Source: Flavobacterium celericrescens (GTDB taxonomy: Bacteria > Bacteroidota > Bacteroidia > Flavobacteriales > Flavobacteriaceae). From it: a DNA stretch of 64,000 nucleotides. A program made the translations under genes and the position numbers. The notes under the pieces are model-generated. The model made no database searches. It was not told the origin of the DNA and saw only the letters and a program-made list of their open reading frames with translations. Below, piece by piece: positions 1 through 8,326 of this stretch (position 1 is the first letter of the stretch; the number at the start of each line of letters is the position of its first letter). The stretch spans positions 62,001 to 126,000 of the forward strand of contig NZ_JAAJBV010000002.1 of assembly GCF_011392075.1 (NCBI RefSeq). The letters run 5' to 3'.

Positions 1-27
1 GCGGCAACCTCAAATGAACACTCAAAT

Positions 28-627
28 ATGACAAACGAAACGATATTAATTGAAAAAGTGTTGGGTAAAACCATAACTGATATTAGATGTAAATATGGTG
101 TTGTAGATGGTTGGCTTGATACAGCAGAATGTTTTATAGAACTTGACCATAAAATCTGCATTGAAATTCCTTACGGACAGACAAATGACGTTGTGTTAGT
201 TGAACCACACTCTGAGGCTAAAACTATTTTTGACAATCTTGCGGATATACCAGAATATCATATAAATAAAGAAGGAAAAACAATCGTTGAAGTTGCTGAG
301 GCTCATAAGAAACGAAAACAAAATATTTTTAATCGTTTAAGAAAAGCATTGTTTAATTATGAACCACCAATAAAAGAATACAAACCATATAGAATTGAGT
401 ATCACGAGAACAAACTAAAATATATCGTAAACAGAAAGATAGTGGACTACTTGTGGGAAAACGACAATTCTGAAAAAGGCTATTTTGAATTGGACAATGG
501 ATTCATTATTTCTGATCAATATATGTCGCCAAGTGGAACTGGCCAGGCTGGTCTTCACTATTTCGATAGTTTAAATAGTTTGAAAGAGTGTAGAGAAAGT
601 AATTTAAAACGACACACAGAAGAGTAA
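28..627 (+). CDS. Cassette protein of unknown function (199 aa)
   Basis: This is the first cassette gene. Its ATG lies about 30 bases after the inferred recombination core at the window edge, the spacing seen in most other cassettes here. There is no signal peptide or membrane segment, so a cytoplasmic protein is likely. The N-terminal half is mixed alpha/beta with hydrophobic strands (ILIEKVLGKTI, HKICIEIPYG). A basic helix follows around residues 92-108 (KKRKQNIFNRLRKALF). I do not recognise the family. The gene ends 10 bases before the attC-like site at 637, so it fills its cassette, as cassette genes normally do. Confidence 0.75.
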   Translation: MTNETILIEKVLGKTITDIRCKYGVVDGWLDTAECFIELDHKICIEIPYGQTNDVVLVEPHSEAKTIFDNLADIPEYHINKEGKTIVEVAEAHKKRKQNIFNRLRKALFNYEPPIKEYKPYRIEYHENKLKYIVNRKIVDYLWENDNSEKGYFELDNGFIISDQYMSPSGTGQAGLHYFDSLNSLKECRESNLKRHTEE

Positions 628-636
628 GAGGCAGCC

Positions 637-765
637 GCTAACAAGCGTTTGGCAATAGGCGAAAATTCGTTTTCATAAGAAAAAAAGTGCTATATTTGAA
701 AATCGTTCTTAGTAAGAAATTGGGTGCTGAAAATTCGCCCATCGCCAAGCGCCAGAACGTTAGCA
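637..765 (+). repeat. attC-like site 1
   Basis: R'' core GCTAAC (637-642) and R' core GTTAGCA (759-765). The inner arms AGCGTTTGGC and GCCAAGCGCC pair with one T/G wobble and one terminal mismatch. A TAnnTTTG box (TATATTTG, 691-698) faces the next cassette. The middle differs from all other sites. Confidence 0.8.
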
Positions 766-783
766 GTAATTTTACCAAAAATT

Positions 784-1143
784 ATGAAAAAATATTTTAG
801 CCTTATTATTCTTATGTTTTTTGTTTCTTGTAGAAATGAAAGAACAATAAATGAAATTTTGAATGTTGGAAAAGAACTAACTACTAAAGATTTATCAAAA
901 ACTGATTCAACTGAAAACATTGTATTTATTGGAAAAAGCTTAAAGAGAAAAATAACCGAATTGAAAAAGCAAAACTTTGAATTAAAATTAAAAGTTCATA
1001 ATGATGACTTAAATTATCCTTTTGGCGACTCAAAAGCCGAAAATATTTTAGTATTGAATAATGGAATCCAAAAATTAAACGTGAGATTAAAATACAATTC
1101 AAATAAAAAAAAGTTTGATATTTTAGGTTTTGCTACAGAATGA
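784..1143 (+). CDS. Small lipoprotein of unknown function (119 aa)
   Basis: I start this gene at the ATG at 784, not at an upstream in-frame ATG at 724 that lies inside the attC-like site. From 784 the protein opens with a textbook lipoprotein signal, MKKYFSLIILMFFVSC, so it is probably exported and lipid-anchored. The mature part is lysine-rich and mixed alpha/beta with no motif I recognise. It is the only gene in its cassette. The cassette starts with GTTAGCAGTA and ends with the exact complement TACTGCTAAC. A promoter box at 691-698 in the preceding site sits about 90 bases upstream. Confidence 0.75.
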   Translation: MKKYFSLIILMFFVSCRNERTINEILNVGKELTTKDLSKTDSTENIVFIGKSLKRKITELKKQNFELKLKVHNDDLNYPFGDSKAENILVLNNGIQKLNVRLKYNSNKKKFDILGFATE

Positions 1144-1155
1144 AAAAAAACTACT

Positions 1156-1286
1156 GCTAACAGGCGTTTGGCAAGATTGCGAATTTTGTAGTAAATTCAC
1201 GTTTATTTCTCGCAAGAAATTTTATCTTTGATAGAAAATAAACGGTTCCGAAGTTCGCAACCTCGCCAAGCGCCGGAACGTTATAG
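1156..1286 (+). repeat. attC-like site 2 (type B)
   Basis: R'' GCTAAC (1156-1161) and R' GTTATAG (1280-1286). Inner arms GGCGTTTGGC and GCCAAGCGCC pair 9 of 10, with the T/G wobble at position 5. Promoter box TATCTTTG lies at 1223-1230. Nearly identical to sites 14, 15 and 18. Confidence 0.85.
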
Positions 1287-1305
1287 TGCATTTTAAAAAA
1301 CGATA

Positions 1306-1875
1306 GTGAAACAAAAAACAACAATATTATTTCTATTACTTATCTGCAATGTTTACGGACAAAAATGGCACTTAAACCGCATTGACAAAAATTCTAAATA
1401 TAAATATGAATATTGGTTTCAATTCCAAAACTTAGAAGACAGCTGCACTTTTAACGAAGAAAAGATTTTAGGTAAATTGAAATCAACCATTCAATTAACC
1501 GATAACAAAAATAAATTTGTCTCGCTAGCAAATATTACAATTAAAAATTTGGAAAGTGGTCATATAACAAACTTAACAACTGATTTAAATGGTTTAGGAG
1601 AAGTAAGCTTGAAACCAGGAAAATACAAAGTTTTTATTTCTGCAATTAACTATGACGAATTCACGTTTGATTTCAAAATATCAGAAAACGAAGCTATTAA
1701 CTTGAAAGTGCAACTTGGTTTAGCACCTGAGTTAGATGTTTATCAAATAAACTCTAAAACAGAACTTAAAGAAGTAGATATTTTTGAAATTATGAAGTGT
1801 GTTAAGGAAAATAAACAAAACTTTTATGAGAATTGTTCACAGCGTGAAAAATTTTATATAACAATGCAAATATAA
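1306..1875 (+). CDS. Secreted protein with carboxypeptidase-regulatory-like domain (189 aa)
   Basis: Translation probably starts at the GTG at 1306, which gives a clean signal peptide (MKQKTTILFLLLICNVYGQ). Residues about 60-125 resemble the carboxypeptidase regulatory-like beta-sandwich: a variable NITIKNLESG strand, a TDLNGLGEVSLKPGKY turn and a YDEFTFDFKI strand. That fold is common in exported Bacteroidota proteins. The C-terminal 50 residues contain two cysteines and no known motif. It is the single gene of a cassette whose ends, GTTATAGTGC and GCACTATAAC, are perfectly complementary. Its function is unknown and the domain call is moderate. Confidence 0.75.
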   Translation: MKQKTTILFLLLICNVYGQKWHLNRIDKNSKYKYEYWFQFQNLEDSCTFNEEKILGKLKSTIQLTDNKNKFVSLANITIKNLESGHITNLTTDLNGLGEVSLKPGKYKVFISAINYDEFTFDFKISENEAINLKVQLGLAPELDVYQINSKTELKEVDIFEIMKCVKENKQNFYENCSQREKFYITMQI

Positions 1876-1883
1876 AAACGCAC

Positions 1884-2020
1884 TATAACAGCGGTTTGCT
1901 TCAATGGCTACTTCCGGATTTTCCTGCGGAAAATCGGCTGCTGAATGGAATGTTTTGTTATATTTGTAATGGCTTGGTGTTGGTGCAACGCCACTGAGAG
2001 CAAGCCGCAGAACGTTGTGT
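1884..2020 (+). repeat. attC-like site 3 (type A)
   Basis: R'' TATAAC (1884-1889) and R' GTTGTGT (2014-2020). Inner arms GCGGTTTGCT and AGCAAGCCGC pair 9 of 10. It holds an internal hairpin with arms ATTTTCC and GGAAAAT, and promoter box TATATTTG at 1959-1966. First of nine near-identical type A copies. Confidence 0.87.
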
Positions 2021-2076
2021 GAAACTGTTGAAAATCAGCAGTTAAATCACATTTACGTTCTTAAAAATATAAAGAC

Positions 2077-2331
2077 GTGAAAGAAATTGCCTTTATTTTT
2101 ATTGCAGTAGTTGTTATCTTAACAATTTATGGAATAGTAGGTATAAGTATGTTTATTTACAAAAGCAATAAGGAGTGGAAATCATTTCAAGAATGTAATA
2201 AACCATCGCCACAATTGTCCCAACAGCAATCGCACCATTTACAAACAACATCCAACGAGACATCTTACGCTGAAAATTCTCAACGTTTATCAAACGGGTT
2301 TTATCGGATGTCTGTTTTTCGTATTCCGTAA
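2077..2331 (+). CDS. Possible small membrane protein (84 aa), doubtful
   Basis: A GTG-initiated frame about 60 bases after the attC core encodes a convincing N-terminal membrane helix (IAFIFIAVVVILTIYGIVGI) followed by a charged segment. From about residue 26 it overlaps the minus-strand gene 2153-2668, and its serine/glutamine-rich tail looks like antisense noise. It may be a real single-pass protein, a remnant broken by insertion of the minus-strand gene, or a chance frame. Position and start spacing fit a cassette gene, but the overlap makes me doubtful. Confidence 0.3.
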   Translation: MKEIAFIFIAVVVILTIYGIVGISMFIYKSNKEWKSFQECNKPSPQLSQQQSHHLQTTSNETSYAENSQRLSNGFYRMSVFRIP

Positions 2332-2668
2332 CAAAACCTTCTGAATATTTTATGATACCTTTATAAGTAATTTTTAGTGTGTAATTATCGGACGTAAAAA
2401 GATAACCCTCATCTACTAAATACTGAATGGATGCTTTAACTTTATAAAAAATTGCATTCTCATTATCAGGTGAAAATACAGAATTAAATAATTCTTCTGT
2501 ATTTGTAGGTTTAGGAAAATCGCCTTGTTTCTTTTCTAATTTTAATTTAAAAATATCATTAGATAGTGAAATTATATCTGCTGTATAATCTCTTTGTGTT
2601 ACTGTAAAATATTGTAGTATAGAATCTAAATACTCTAAATTCTTAATAATGTCTTTATCTTCAGTCAT
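2153..2668 (-). CDS. Membrane-anchored cassette protein, reversed orientation (171 aa)
   Basis: This is the only convincing cassette gene on the minus strand. Residues 1-110 are soluble, with a helical opening and a VDEGYLFTSDNYTLKITYKG segment resembling the wing of a winged-helix fold. A hydrophobic helix near the C-terminus (about 140-163, LFVNGAIAVGTIVAMVYYILEMI) anchors it. The overall plan, small soluble head plus membrane helix, is like the product of 9683-10255, although sequence similarity is slight. It needs its own promoter, because a leftward promoter or the promoter boxes in the attC-like sites would read it antisense. Function unknown. Confidence 0.6.
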   Translation of the reverse strand: MTEDKDIIKNLEYLDSILQYFTVTQRDYTADIISLSNDIFKLKLEKKQGDFPKPTNTEELFNSVFSPDNENAIFYKVKASIQYLVDEGYLFTSDNYTLKITYKGIIKYSEGFVTEYEKQTSDKTRLINVENFQRKMSRWMLFVNGAIAVGTIVAMVYYILEMISTPYCFCK

Positions 2669-2737
2669 AACGTAGAGAAATTAAAAAGCCGAAAATAATA
2701 AAAATTTGAATAACTTTACCGAAAAGAAACAGCATCA

Positions 2738-2873
2738 CACAACAGTGGTTTTGCAAGATGGCAAAAGACAGTGAATATTTGAAAACAAAAGGAAAAATTT
2801 AAAATTAATTATTAATCGGTAAATGCTTGGTGTTCAATTATTTACCACCTCGCAAAGCCACAAAACGTTGGCA
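2738..2873 (+). repeat. attC-like site 4
   Basis: R'' CACAAC (2738-2743) and R' GTTGGCA (2867-2873). Arms GTGGTTTTGC and GCAAAGCCAC pair 9 of 10 with the usual T/G wobble. There is no exact TAnnTTTG; the nearest is AATATTTG at 2773-2780. The middle sequence is unique. Confidence 0.78.
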
Positions 2874-2920
2874 GTAATTTTAACGCAGAATCAAGAATAT
2901 AACGAAATCTTAAATCAAAA

Positions 2921-3553
2921 ATGACTGACTGGTACAGACGAAAATCTTGGACTGAAAGTGATGAAACAGAATTCTTCGCTAAACTTAATCGTGCGAGAAA
3001 AGATGGAAGAGCGCAATATCTGAAAATCCAAGCTATCGAATTACTTTACACAGAAAACAAAGAATTATTGAAAGTTGCAGAAAGCTTACTTATTAAAATG
3101 TTAAATGAATATTCAGAAGATAACTTTAATAAAAGTTCAGCACTTCATAATCTTGGCAATATTTACAAACAGCTTGGAAACGAAACGAAAGCGCTTGATT
3201 ATTATGAGAAAGCAATTGATTTTGAAATTATTTTTTCGAATGTACAAACACAAGCATATTTAGATTATTCTGAATTGATAATTAAAACTAAAATTGTTTC
3301 TAAATACAAAGAAGTTGAAAAATTATTAATGGAAAAACATTCAAAAATTTTGTTCCCAATTGAAAAATACAAAGTAAATTCAATTTTATCAATCATTAAC
3401 AAATATAACAATAAGGAAGATGAAGCTTTTTTTTATGCAAAGCTAGCTGAAGAAAGTGCTACAGCAGAAACTTCAGGGTTTAGATACCACAAATTTCTTG
3501 GAGTTGTGACCGAAAGAGAATCGTGGCTTGATAAAATTGTAAAGGGAAAATAA
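2921..3553 (+). CDS. TPR-like protein, MTDWYRRK family (210 aa)
   Basis: The protein opens with MTDWYRRKSWT and an RARKDGRAQYL segment, then continues as helical hairpins. Residues about 60-105 read as tetratricopeptide repeats (SALHNLGNIYKQLGNETKALDYYEKAID). No signal peptide or membrane helix is present. A clear paralogue lies six cassettes away at 8881-9525, sharing the N-terminal signature and the whole length. TPR proteins are scaffolds for protein-protein contacts; the partner is unknown. The cassette ends (GTTGGCAGTA and TACTGCCAAC) match perfectly. Confidence 0.8.
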   Translation: MTDWYRRKSWTESDETEFFAKLNRARKDGRAQYLKIQAIELLYTENKELLKVAESLLIKMLNEYSEDNFNKSSALHNLGNIYKQLGNETKALDYYEKAIDFEIIFSNVQTQAYLDYSELIIKTKIVSKYKEVEKLLMEKHSKILFPIEKYKVNSILSIINKYNNKEDEAFFYAKLAEESATAETSGFRYHKFLGVVTERESWLDKIVKGK

Positions 3554-3562
3554 AAAACTACT

Positions 3563-3724
3563 GCCAACACAGGTTTTATGCTATTGCTGCGCTTGGGCTT
3601 TTTTGGACGCTTGGTCTCTTATCTTTTTTCTTTCAATCATGTTTTTTCTTTCAAAGTTTTCGGTATATTTGTTATCGCCAGTCTTGAAATTACGCAACAG
3701 ACATTAAGCCTTGGAACGTTAGCA
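3563..3724 (+). repeat. attC-like site 5
   Basis: R'' GCCAAC (3563-3568) and R' GTTAGCA (3718-3724). The arms AGGTTTTATG and CATTAAGCCT pair 8 of 10. It is the longest site (about 160 bp), with a unique middle and promoter box TATATTTG at 3664-3671. Confidence 0.72.
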
Positions 3725-3743
3725 GTAATTTTAAACAATCATC

Positions 3744-4235
3744 GTGGAAATACCAACCATAAAAGAAATTTACATTTTCGATTATCAAAATGGCCATTTT
3801 TACTATAACTTTGAGAGTTATCTTAAAGATATTGAATTAAAAGAACTAAATTCACTTCCTGTTTTAAATAGAGAACAGAAAAGCGAAAGATACAATCAAA
3901 AAATTAATATAGTTACCTCAGAAAATAAACGCATAATTAAAATTCCAAGAGGTTACTTTTTTAATGATACAAAAGATTGGCAACTATATCAAATTTTTGC
4001 TGTGTTGGAATATTACAAACCAGAAATTAGCTATGCTTATTATAAACCTGGAGAAAAATATGGTGAAGGAGAAAATACTATTGTGGAAAGAGAAAATACA
4101 CTTATAAAGAAAATATTTATCTATCATAATAATCAAAACGTATTAATTAGCAGTTTCATCAATGAACAGTTAAATCTAATTACCCAAAGCCAATTAGCTG
4201 AATTTGTAAAATCTTACTTTGAAAAAAGAAGTTGA
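3744..4235 (+). CDS. Cassette protein of unknown function (163 aa)
   Basis: Start is the GTG at 3744, 20 bases after the attC core; there is no better ATG upstream in frame. The protein has no signal peptide or membrane helix. It is rich in aromatic residues (IYIFDYQNGHFYYNFESYL, YYKPEISYAYYKPG) and mixed alpha/beta, ending in a helical segment. I do not recognise a family. It occupies a whole cassette whose ends are GTTAGCAGTA and TACTGCTAAC. Confidence 0.65.
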   Translation: MEIPTIKEIYIFDYQNGHFYYNFESYLKDIELKELNSLPVLNREQKSERYNQKINIVTSENKRIIKIPRGYFFNDTKDWQLYQIFAVLEYYKPEISYAYYKPGEKYGEGENTIVERENTLIKKIFIYHNNQNVLISSFINEQLNLITQSQLAEFVKSYFEKRS

Positions 4236-4251
4236 GAAGTCAAAAACTACT

Positions 4252-4388
4252 GCTAACAGCGGTTTGCTTCAATGGCTACTTCCGGATTTTCCTGCGGAAA
4301 ATCCGCTGCTGAATAAAATGTTTTGTTATATTTGTAATGGTTTGGTGTTGGTGCAACGCCACTGAAAGCAAGCCGCAGAACGTTACCA
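4252..4388 (+). repeat. attC-like site 6 (type A)
   Basis: R'' GCTAAC (4252-4257) and R' GTTACCA (4382-4388). Promoter box TATATTTG at 4327-4334. Differs from the other type A copies at only a few positions. Confidence 0.87.
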
Positions 4389-4431
4389 GCAAGTTTAAAA
4401 AACGCACGTACAAACTATCAGCAATAAGAAA

Positions 4432-5316
4432 ATGTTGACTTATAACGAACACATAGAACTAAGAAACAAATTGTTCAAAGGCGAAATTCAATTAGAAGTC
4501 GCAAAGGCTCAATTTTGGGGTGATGTAAAAGAAGGACAACGATCTTGGCACACAAAAGACTGGCAAGAAAGAAGACTAAAATTTCTCAAAGACAAATGTG
4601 AAATATGCTCTGGCAATGAGACACTGACTATACAACATCTTTCTCATCCAAAAAAACACTCGGAATATCTACGAGAAATAACAAGGAAGTATGCCAAAGA
4701 CCACATAGAGAACAATCCAGAAATAAATAAATCTGAGTTTACAGATTACGTAATAAAAAATCATGATTACGTTCCTGTTCTTTTGTGTCCGAATTGTAAG
4801 AACAAAAATCCAAGCGAAAGAGTGAGAAAAACTCCAAAATATCGTTGTGTTGATTGTAAGCATGAATTTGATGAAGCAATTTATAGATCTGTAAATGAAC
4901 TTATCTCTATTTATTATGAAAATAAAGACGCTTATGAAGTTGTAGATAAATGCTTCATATCAAAGGATAAATGGAGAAATAAGAACAATTTGTCAGGTAT
5001 TAAATATTGGATGCAAAGAGAACGTGCAAAAAATATTGATTCTGAAACAATTGAGAAAGAGGCATTTTTACTTCATCTCGATGATTGCATTAAGTATCTT
5101 TCGTTTGAAGACGCAATAACTGCTTGCAAAAAATGTGCATATAATTTTGATATAAAAAAAATGGAATTATGTCCTAAATGTAAACAGCATTACAAAGGAC
5201 TTCAATATCCAACTTGCATCGAGTGCTTACCTGAAGACAAACGAAAAGCTGCGTTAGAAAGCATTCAATTTGGAAAAGAATGGCATGAAATGCATAAAAG
5301 ACTAGGAATAGACTAA
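4432..5316 (+). CDS. Multi-zinc-ribbon protein with HNH-like N-terminus (294 aa)
   Basis: Six CxxC pairs are visible at C56/C59, C119/C122, C139/C142, C232/C235, C247/C250 and C262/C265, enough for about three zinc ribbons. The first pair, KCEICSG followed by LTIQHLSH, resembles the start of an HNH-type nuclease, where CxxC is followed by a histidine-bearing strand; I cannot find a complete second half of that active site. No signal peptide, so cytoplasmic. A nucleic-acid-binding or nuclease role is likely but inferred. It is the largest zinc-binding protein of the array and the most obvious defence candidate among the cassettes. Cassette ends GTTACCAGCA and TGCTGGTAAC match. Confidence 0.75.
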   Translation: MLTYNEHIELRNKLFKGEIQLEVAKAQFWGDVKEGQRSWHTKDWQERRLKFLKDKCEICSGNETLTIQHLSHPKKHSEYLREITRKYAKDHIENNPEINKSEFTDYVIKNHDYVPVLLCPNCKNKNPSERVRKTPKYRCVDCKHEFDEAIYRSVNELISIYYENKDAYEVVDKCFISKDKWRNKNNLSGIKYWMQRERAKNIDSETIEKEAFLLHLDDCIKYLSFEDAITACKKCAYNFDIKKMELCPKCKQHYKGLQYPTCIECLPEDKRKAALESIQFGKEWHEMHKRLGID

Positions 5317-5325
5317 AAACCTGCT

Positions 5326-5462
5326 GGTAACAGCGGTTTGCTTCAATGGCTACTTCCGGATTTTCCTACGGAAAATCCGCTGCTGAATGGAATGTTTTGT
5401 TATATTTGTAATGGCTTGGTGTTGGTGCAACGCCACTGAGAGCAAGCCGCAAAACGTTGGCA
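5326..5462 (+). repeat. attC-like site 7 (type A)
   Basis: R'' GGTAAC (5326-5331) and R' GTTGGCA (5456-5462). Promoter box TATATTTG at 5401-5408. The outer core differs from that of neighbouring type A sites, as expected because that part belongs to the cassette. Confidence 0.87.
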
Positions 5463-5509
5463 GTAATGTTATTTAGCAACGTAGAAAAAAAAATCTTAAA
5501 AATATTTTA

Positions 5510-6847
5510 ATGGATAAAAATACAATCATCAGAATATTAGTCGAAAAACTTGAAAATGAAATTAGAAATTCATTAAAAGAAAATCTTCATAAAAACCCAA
5601 TGGCTGGAACACCTTTAGAAGGTATGTTTCTTTTACAAATTATTAATGAAGAGTGTGAAAATTACAGAAATTTTCTTTCTCAAAGTCAAGACAAAATCAA
5701 TGTAACTCAAAATGAAATTGACATTATAATTTCAACAGCATCTAAAAATATAAGTAGACAAGTTTTTGACAATATGGATGATGAAGATGATGATAATGAC
5801 TTTCAAAATTTTAATTTTCAAGATGATGATTTTGAAGATGATGAAAATGAAAACATTGAAAATGAAAAATTTATAATTAGTTCATTATTTTACAAGTTTT
5901 GTTTTTCTGATGAAGTAGCAGCATTATTTCTTAATGATGACTCACACAGCGAGGAAATTGCTCAAAATATTAAAAACACTACTAATTTAAGTGATTCCGC
6001 ATCATTCTTAATGTTCAAAGCATTTTTAAGACGAAATAACATTCAAATTAACCAAATTGATGATGACAGGTTTGAATATAACAATTTCGAATTTGATTTT
6101 AATTTGACAAGAAGAAAAATTGAAAATTCTAACAATTATTTTGAAATCCTATCAAATAATATTGAAAATGTTAAAAATGAAGATGGTATTGAATTAGCTG
6201 TTGCAAATAATTTTGTTATTTATATAGAAAATAATAAACCTAAAATATTATGTAGTGTTATAAATGACCCTTACATTAACAAATATTCAATAAGAAGAGT
6301 TCAAACTAATGGAATAAGTTCAAGCATTGGATTTATTACAGATAACAAAATATCAACTATTTGCGAAAAAATTAAGGAAATTATTCCAAAAAAAGAAATA
6401 GTAAAATCTGTAAACAGTAATCCAAAACTTAACGAACAATTTAAAAATTACAAAGAAGGTTTAATGTCGCTAATAGGAGATAAAAATCCGGCTAAAGGTT
6501 CAGATGATAATAAAACAATTTCATTTTATCTTGGTTTAGCAAATAAAAATAAAGCTTTTGACTTTTATGAGTTAGTTCGTACTAACAACAATGGAGCCTA
6601 TTTCAGAATTCATACTATGAACGGCTTTTCAACTATAGCAGAAACTACTTCTGAAGTTATTTACAATGATTTATCAAAAACGGAATGGTTTGATTTAATC
6701 TATAAAACTTCAATGAAACATTTTTTCAAAGAAGAAGTAAAACTTTTCAAGTCTGGTTATGTAAAACAAAAATCTGGTGGTTGCCTTGGAATGATTATTG
6801 GTTTAAGTTTTATTTTGTATTTTGCTTTTAATATTTTAACCGAATAA
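5510..6847 (+). CDS. Acidic protein with C-terminal membrane anchor (445 aa)
   Basis: This is the largest cassette gene. Residues about 85-115 form a strongly acidic Asp/Asn/Glu-rich linker. A helical N-terminal region precedes it and a mixed alpha/beta region (about 150-420) follows. The last 22 residues (GGCLGMIIGLSFILYFAFNI) are a membrane helix preceded by lysines, suggesting a tail-anchored protein with a cytoplasmic bulk. No enzyme motif is recognised. The coding sequence is very AT-rich. Cassette ends GTTGGCAGTA and TACTGCCAAC are perfectly complementary. Confidence 0.75.
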   Translation: MDKNTIIRILVEKLENEIRNSLKENLHKNPMAGTPLEGMFLLQIINEECENYRNFLSQSQDKINVTQNEIDIIISTASKNISRQVFDNMDDEDDDNDFQNFNFQDDDFEDDENENIENEKFIISSLFYKFCFSDEVAALFLNDDSHSEEIAQNIKNTTNLSDSASFLMFKAFLRRNNIQINQIDDDRFEYNNFEFDFNLTRRKIENSNNYFEILSNNIENVKNEDGIELAVANNFVIYIENNKPKILCSVINDPYINKYSIRRVQTNGISSSIGFITDNKISTICEKIKEIIPKKEIVKSVNSNPKLNEQFKNYKEGLMSLIGDKNPAKGSDDNKTISFYLGLANKNKAFDFYELVRTNNNGAYFRIHTMNGFSTIAETTSEVIYNDLSKTEWFDLIYKTSMKHFFKEEVKLFKSGYVKQKSGGCLGMIIGLSFILYFAFNILTE

Positions 6848-6855
6848 ACACTACT

Positions 6856-6988
6856 GCCAACACAGGTTTTGCAAGATTGCGGGTTTTGGGCTTAATTTAA
6901 AGTTGGTTTTGTATCTTTGAGTTCAGTGTTTAACCGAAAGTTATGGCTTATTTAGTCCGCAACCACGCAAAGCCTGGGAACGTTAGCA
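6856..6988 (+). repeat. attC-like site 8 (type C)
   Basis: R'' GCCAAC (6856-6861) and R' GTTAGCA (6982-6988). Arms AGGTTTTGC and GCAAAGCCT pair 8 of 9. Promoter box TATCTTTG at 6912-6919. Core and arms resemble site 5 but the middle is different. Confidence 0.8.
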
Positions 6989-6996
6989 GAAAGCTT

Positions 6997-7431
6997 ATGA
7001 AAAAATTTCCGAAATACATTTTTACTTTTTTTATTTTCTTTTGTTGTTTTTTTGGACATAGTCAAAATTTTATAGGAAGATATTGTTATCATTATACAGA
7101 CAAATATGAAGTGAAAACTGAAATTGAAATTGAAGTGAAAGCAGATTCAACATACATAATGAAATCTATCGTGAATAGTTCACCTAAACATGGAGAAATT
7201 AAAAAAATTGAAAGTGAAGAAAATGGACAATTGATTTTTGAGAATAAGAAAATATACCTAAAAAGTAATAATAGTAATGTAAAGTCTGCATATCCGATAA
7301 AAGTTAATAATCGAAAACTGATAATTTTTGCTCTTAAGAAAAAGAAGAAATTATTTAGCTCTGAAAATAAATATACTGTGTCAAAAGGGATAGTTTTTCG
7401 TAAAAATAAATGTATAACAATTAGTGAATAA
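6997..7431 (+). CDS. Secreted protein of unknown function (144 aa)
   Basis: I start at the ATG at 6997. A longer frame from 6943 would begin inside the attC-like site and bury the signal peptide. From 6997 the product starts MKKFPKYIFTFFIFFCCFFG, a strong export signal with cleavage likely after GHSQ. The mature part is beta-rich and lysine-rich (KTEIEIEVKADSTYIMK), like small periplasmic or surface beta proteins. No family recognised. Cassette ends GTTAGCAGAA and TTCTGCTAAC are complementary, with further pairing beyond position 11. Confidence 0.72.
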   Translation: MKKFPKYIFTFFIFFCCFFGHSQNFIGRYCYHYTDKYEVKTEIEIEVKADSTYIMKSIVNSSPKHGEIKKIESEENGQLIFENKKIYLKSNNSNVKSAYPIKVNNRKLIIFALKKKKKLFSSENKYTVSKGIVFRKNKCITISE

Positions 7432-7441
7432 AAAGCCTTCT

Positions 7442-7578
7442 GCTAACAGCGGTTTGCTTCAATGGCTACTTCCGGATTTTCCTACGGAAAATCCGCTGCT
7501 GAATGGAATGTTTTGTTATATTTGTAATGGCTTGGTGTTGGTGCAACGCCACTGAGAGCAAGCCACAGAACGTTAGCA
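7442..7578 (+). repeat. attC-like site 9 (type A)
   Basis: R'' GCTAAC (7442-7447) and R' GTTAGCA (7572-7578). Promoter box TATATTTG at 7517-7524. The right arm has CCAC instead of CCGC, weakening one stem pair. Confidence 0.86.
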
Positions 7579-7607
7579 GTAACCTTGAAAACTAAACGTA
7601 AAAGAAA

Positions 7608-8144
7608 TTGAAAAAAATATTTATCATATTATTAATATTAAATTCCGTTTTGTTATTCGGTCAAAAAGATTGTGGATTTAAAATTGACGAGGAAAAAATA
7701 CTGAAAAACGAAAACTTAGATTTTTTCTTAAATAAACTCAAAAAAGAAAAGTTTGACATAACAAACCGAAAAGAAGATATTCCAATGCACGTATTTAAAC
7801 AATTGGAATGCTTAAACGACGAGTTTACAATTGCGAACCCAAACGAAGATTATCAAAGTAGTGATATAATAGATTTAGATAAAAAATTGCCTGAAAGAGG
7901 ATTAATATTTTATGCGAAAAGCAAAAGTACATTAGTCTTATATTACTCAATTTCAATCGGACCAGGTATTACTTCAAAAATATTATTTATTGAATATAAT
8001 GCAGAAAAAATTACAGATTTTTGGTGTGGAAACTCTATGGGTAGAGCTGACGTTAAAGATTTAGAAGGAATTAATATTATCATAAATAGAGAAAAAAAAT
8101 TACCATATCCTTTGGGATTACAAAACGGAATGATTGTATTTTAA
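7608..8144 (+). CDS. Secreted protein of unknown function (178 aa)
   Basis: The start appears to be the TTG at 7608, which yields the signal peptide MKKIFIILLILNSVLLFGQ; no in-frame ATG lies upstream. The mature protein is mixed alpha/beta with two early cysteines (DCGFKID, QLECLND) and a hydrophobic strand, STLVLYYSISIGPG. Probably periplasmic. I do not recognise a family. It fills a cassette whose termini GTTAGCAGTA and TACTGCTAAC match. Confidence 0.7.
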   Translation: MKKIFIILLILNSVLLFGQKDCGFKIDEEKILKNENLDFFLNKLKKEKFDITNRKEDIPMHVFKQLECLNDEFTIANPNEDYQSSDIIDLDKKLPERGLIFYAKSKSTLVLYYSISIGPGITSKILFIEYNAEKITDFWCGNSMGRADVKDLEGINIIINREKKLPYPLGLQNGMIVF

Positions 8145-8154
8145 AAAGGCTACT

Positions 8155-8291
8155 GCTAACAACGGTTTGCTTCAATGGCTACTTCCGGATTTTCCTACGG
8201 AAAATCCGCTGCTGAATGGAATGTTTTGTTATATTTGTAATGGCTTGGTGTTGGCTCAACGCCACTGAGAGCAAGCCGCAGAACGTTAGCG
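8155..8291 (+). repeat. attC-like site 10 (type A)
   Basis: R'' GCTAAC (8155-8160) and R' GTTAGCG (8285-8291). The left inner arm starts ACGG rather than GCGG. Promoter box TATATTTG at 8230-8237. Confidence 0.86.
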
Positions 8292-8326
8292 GTAATGCTA
8301 TCAAACTTTAATCAGAAAAAAATTTT

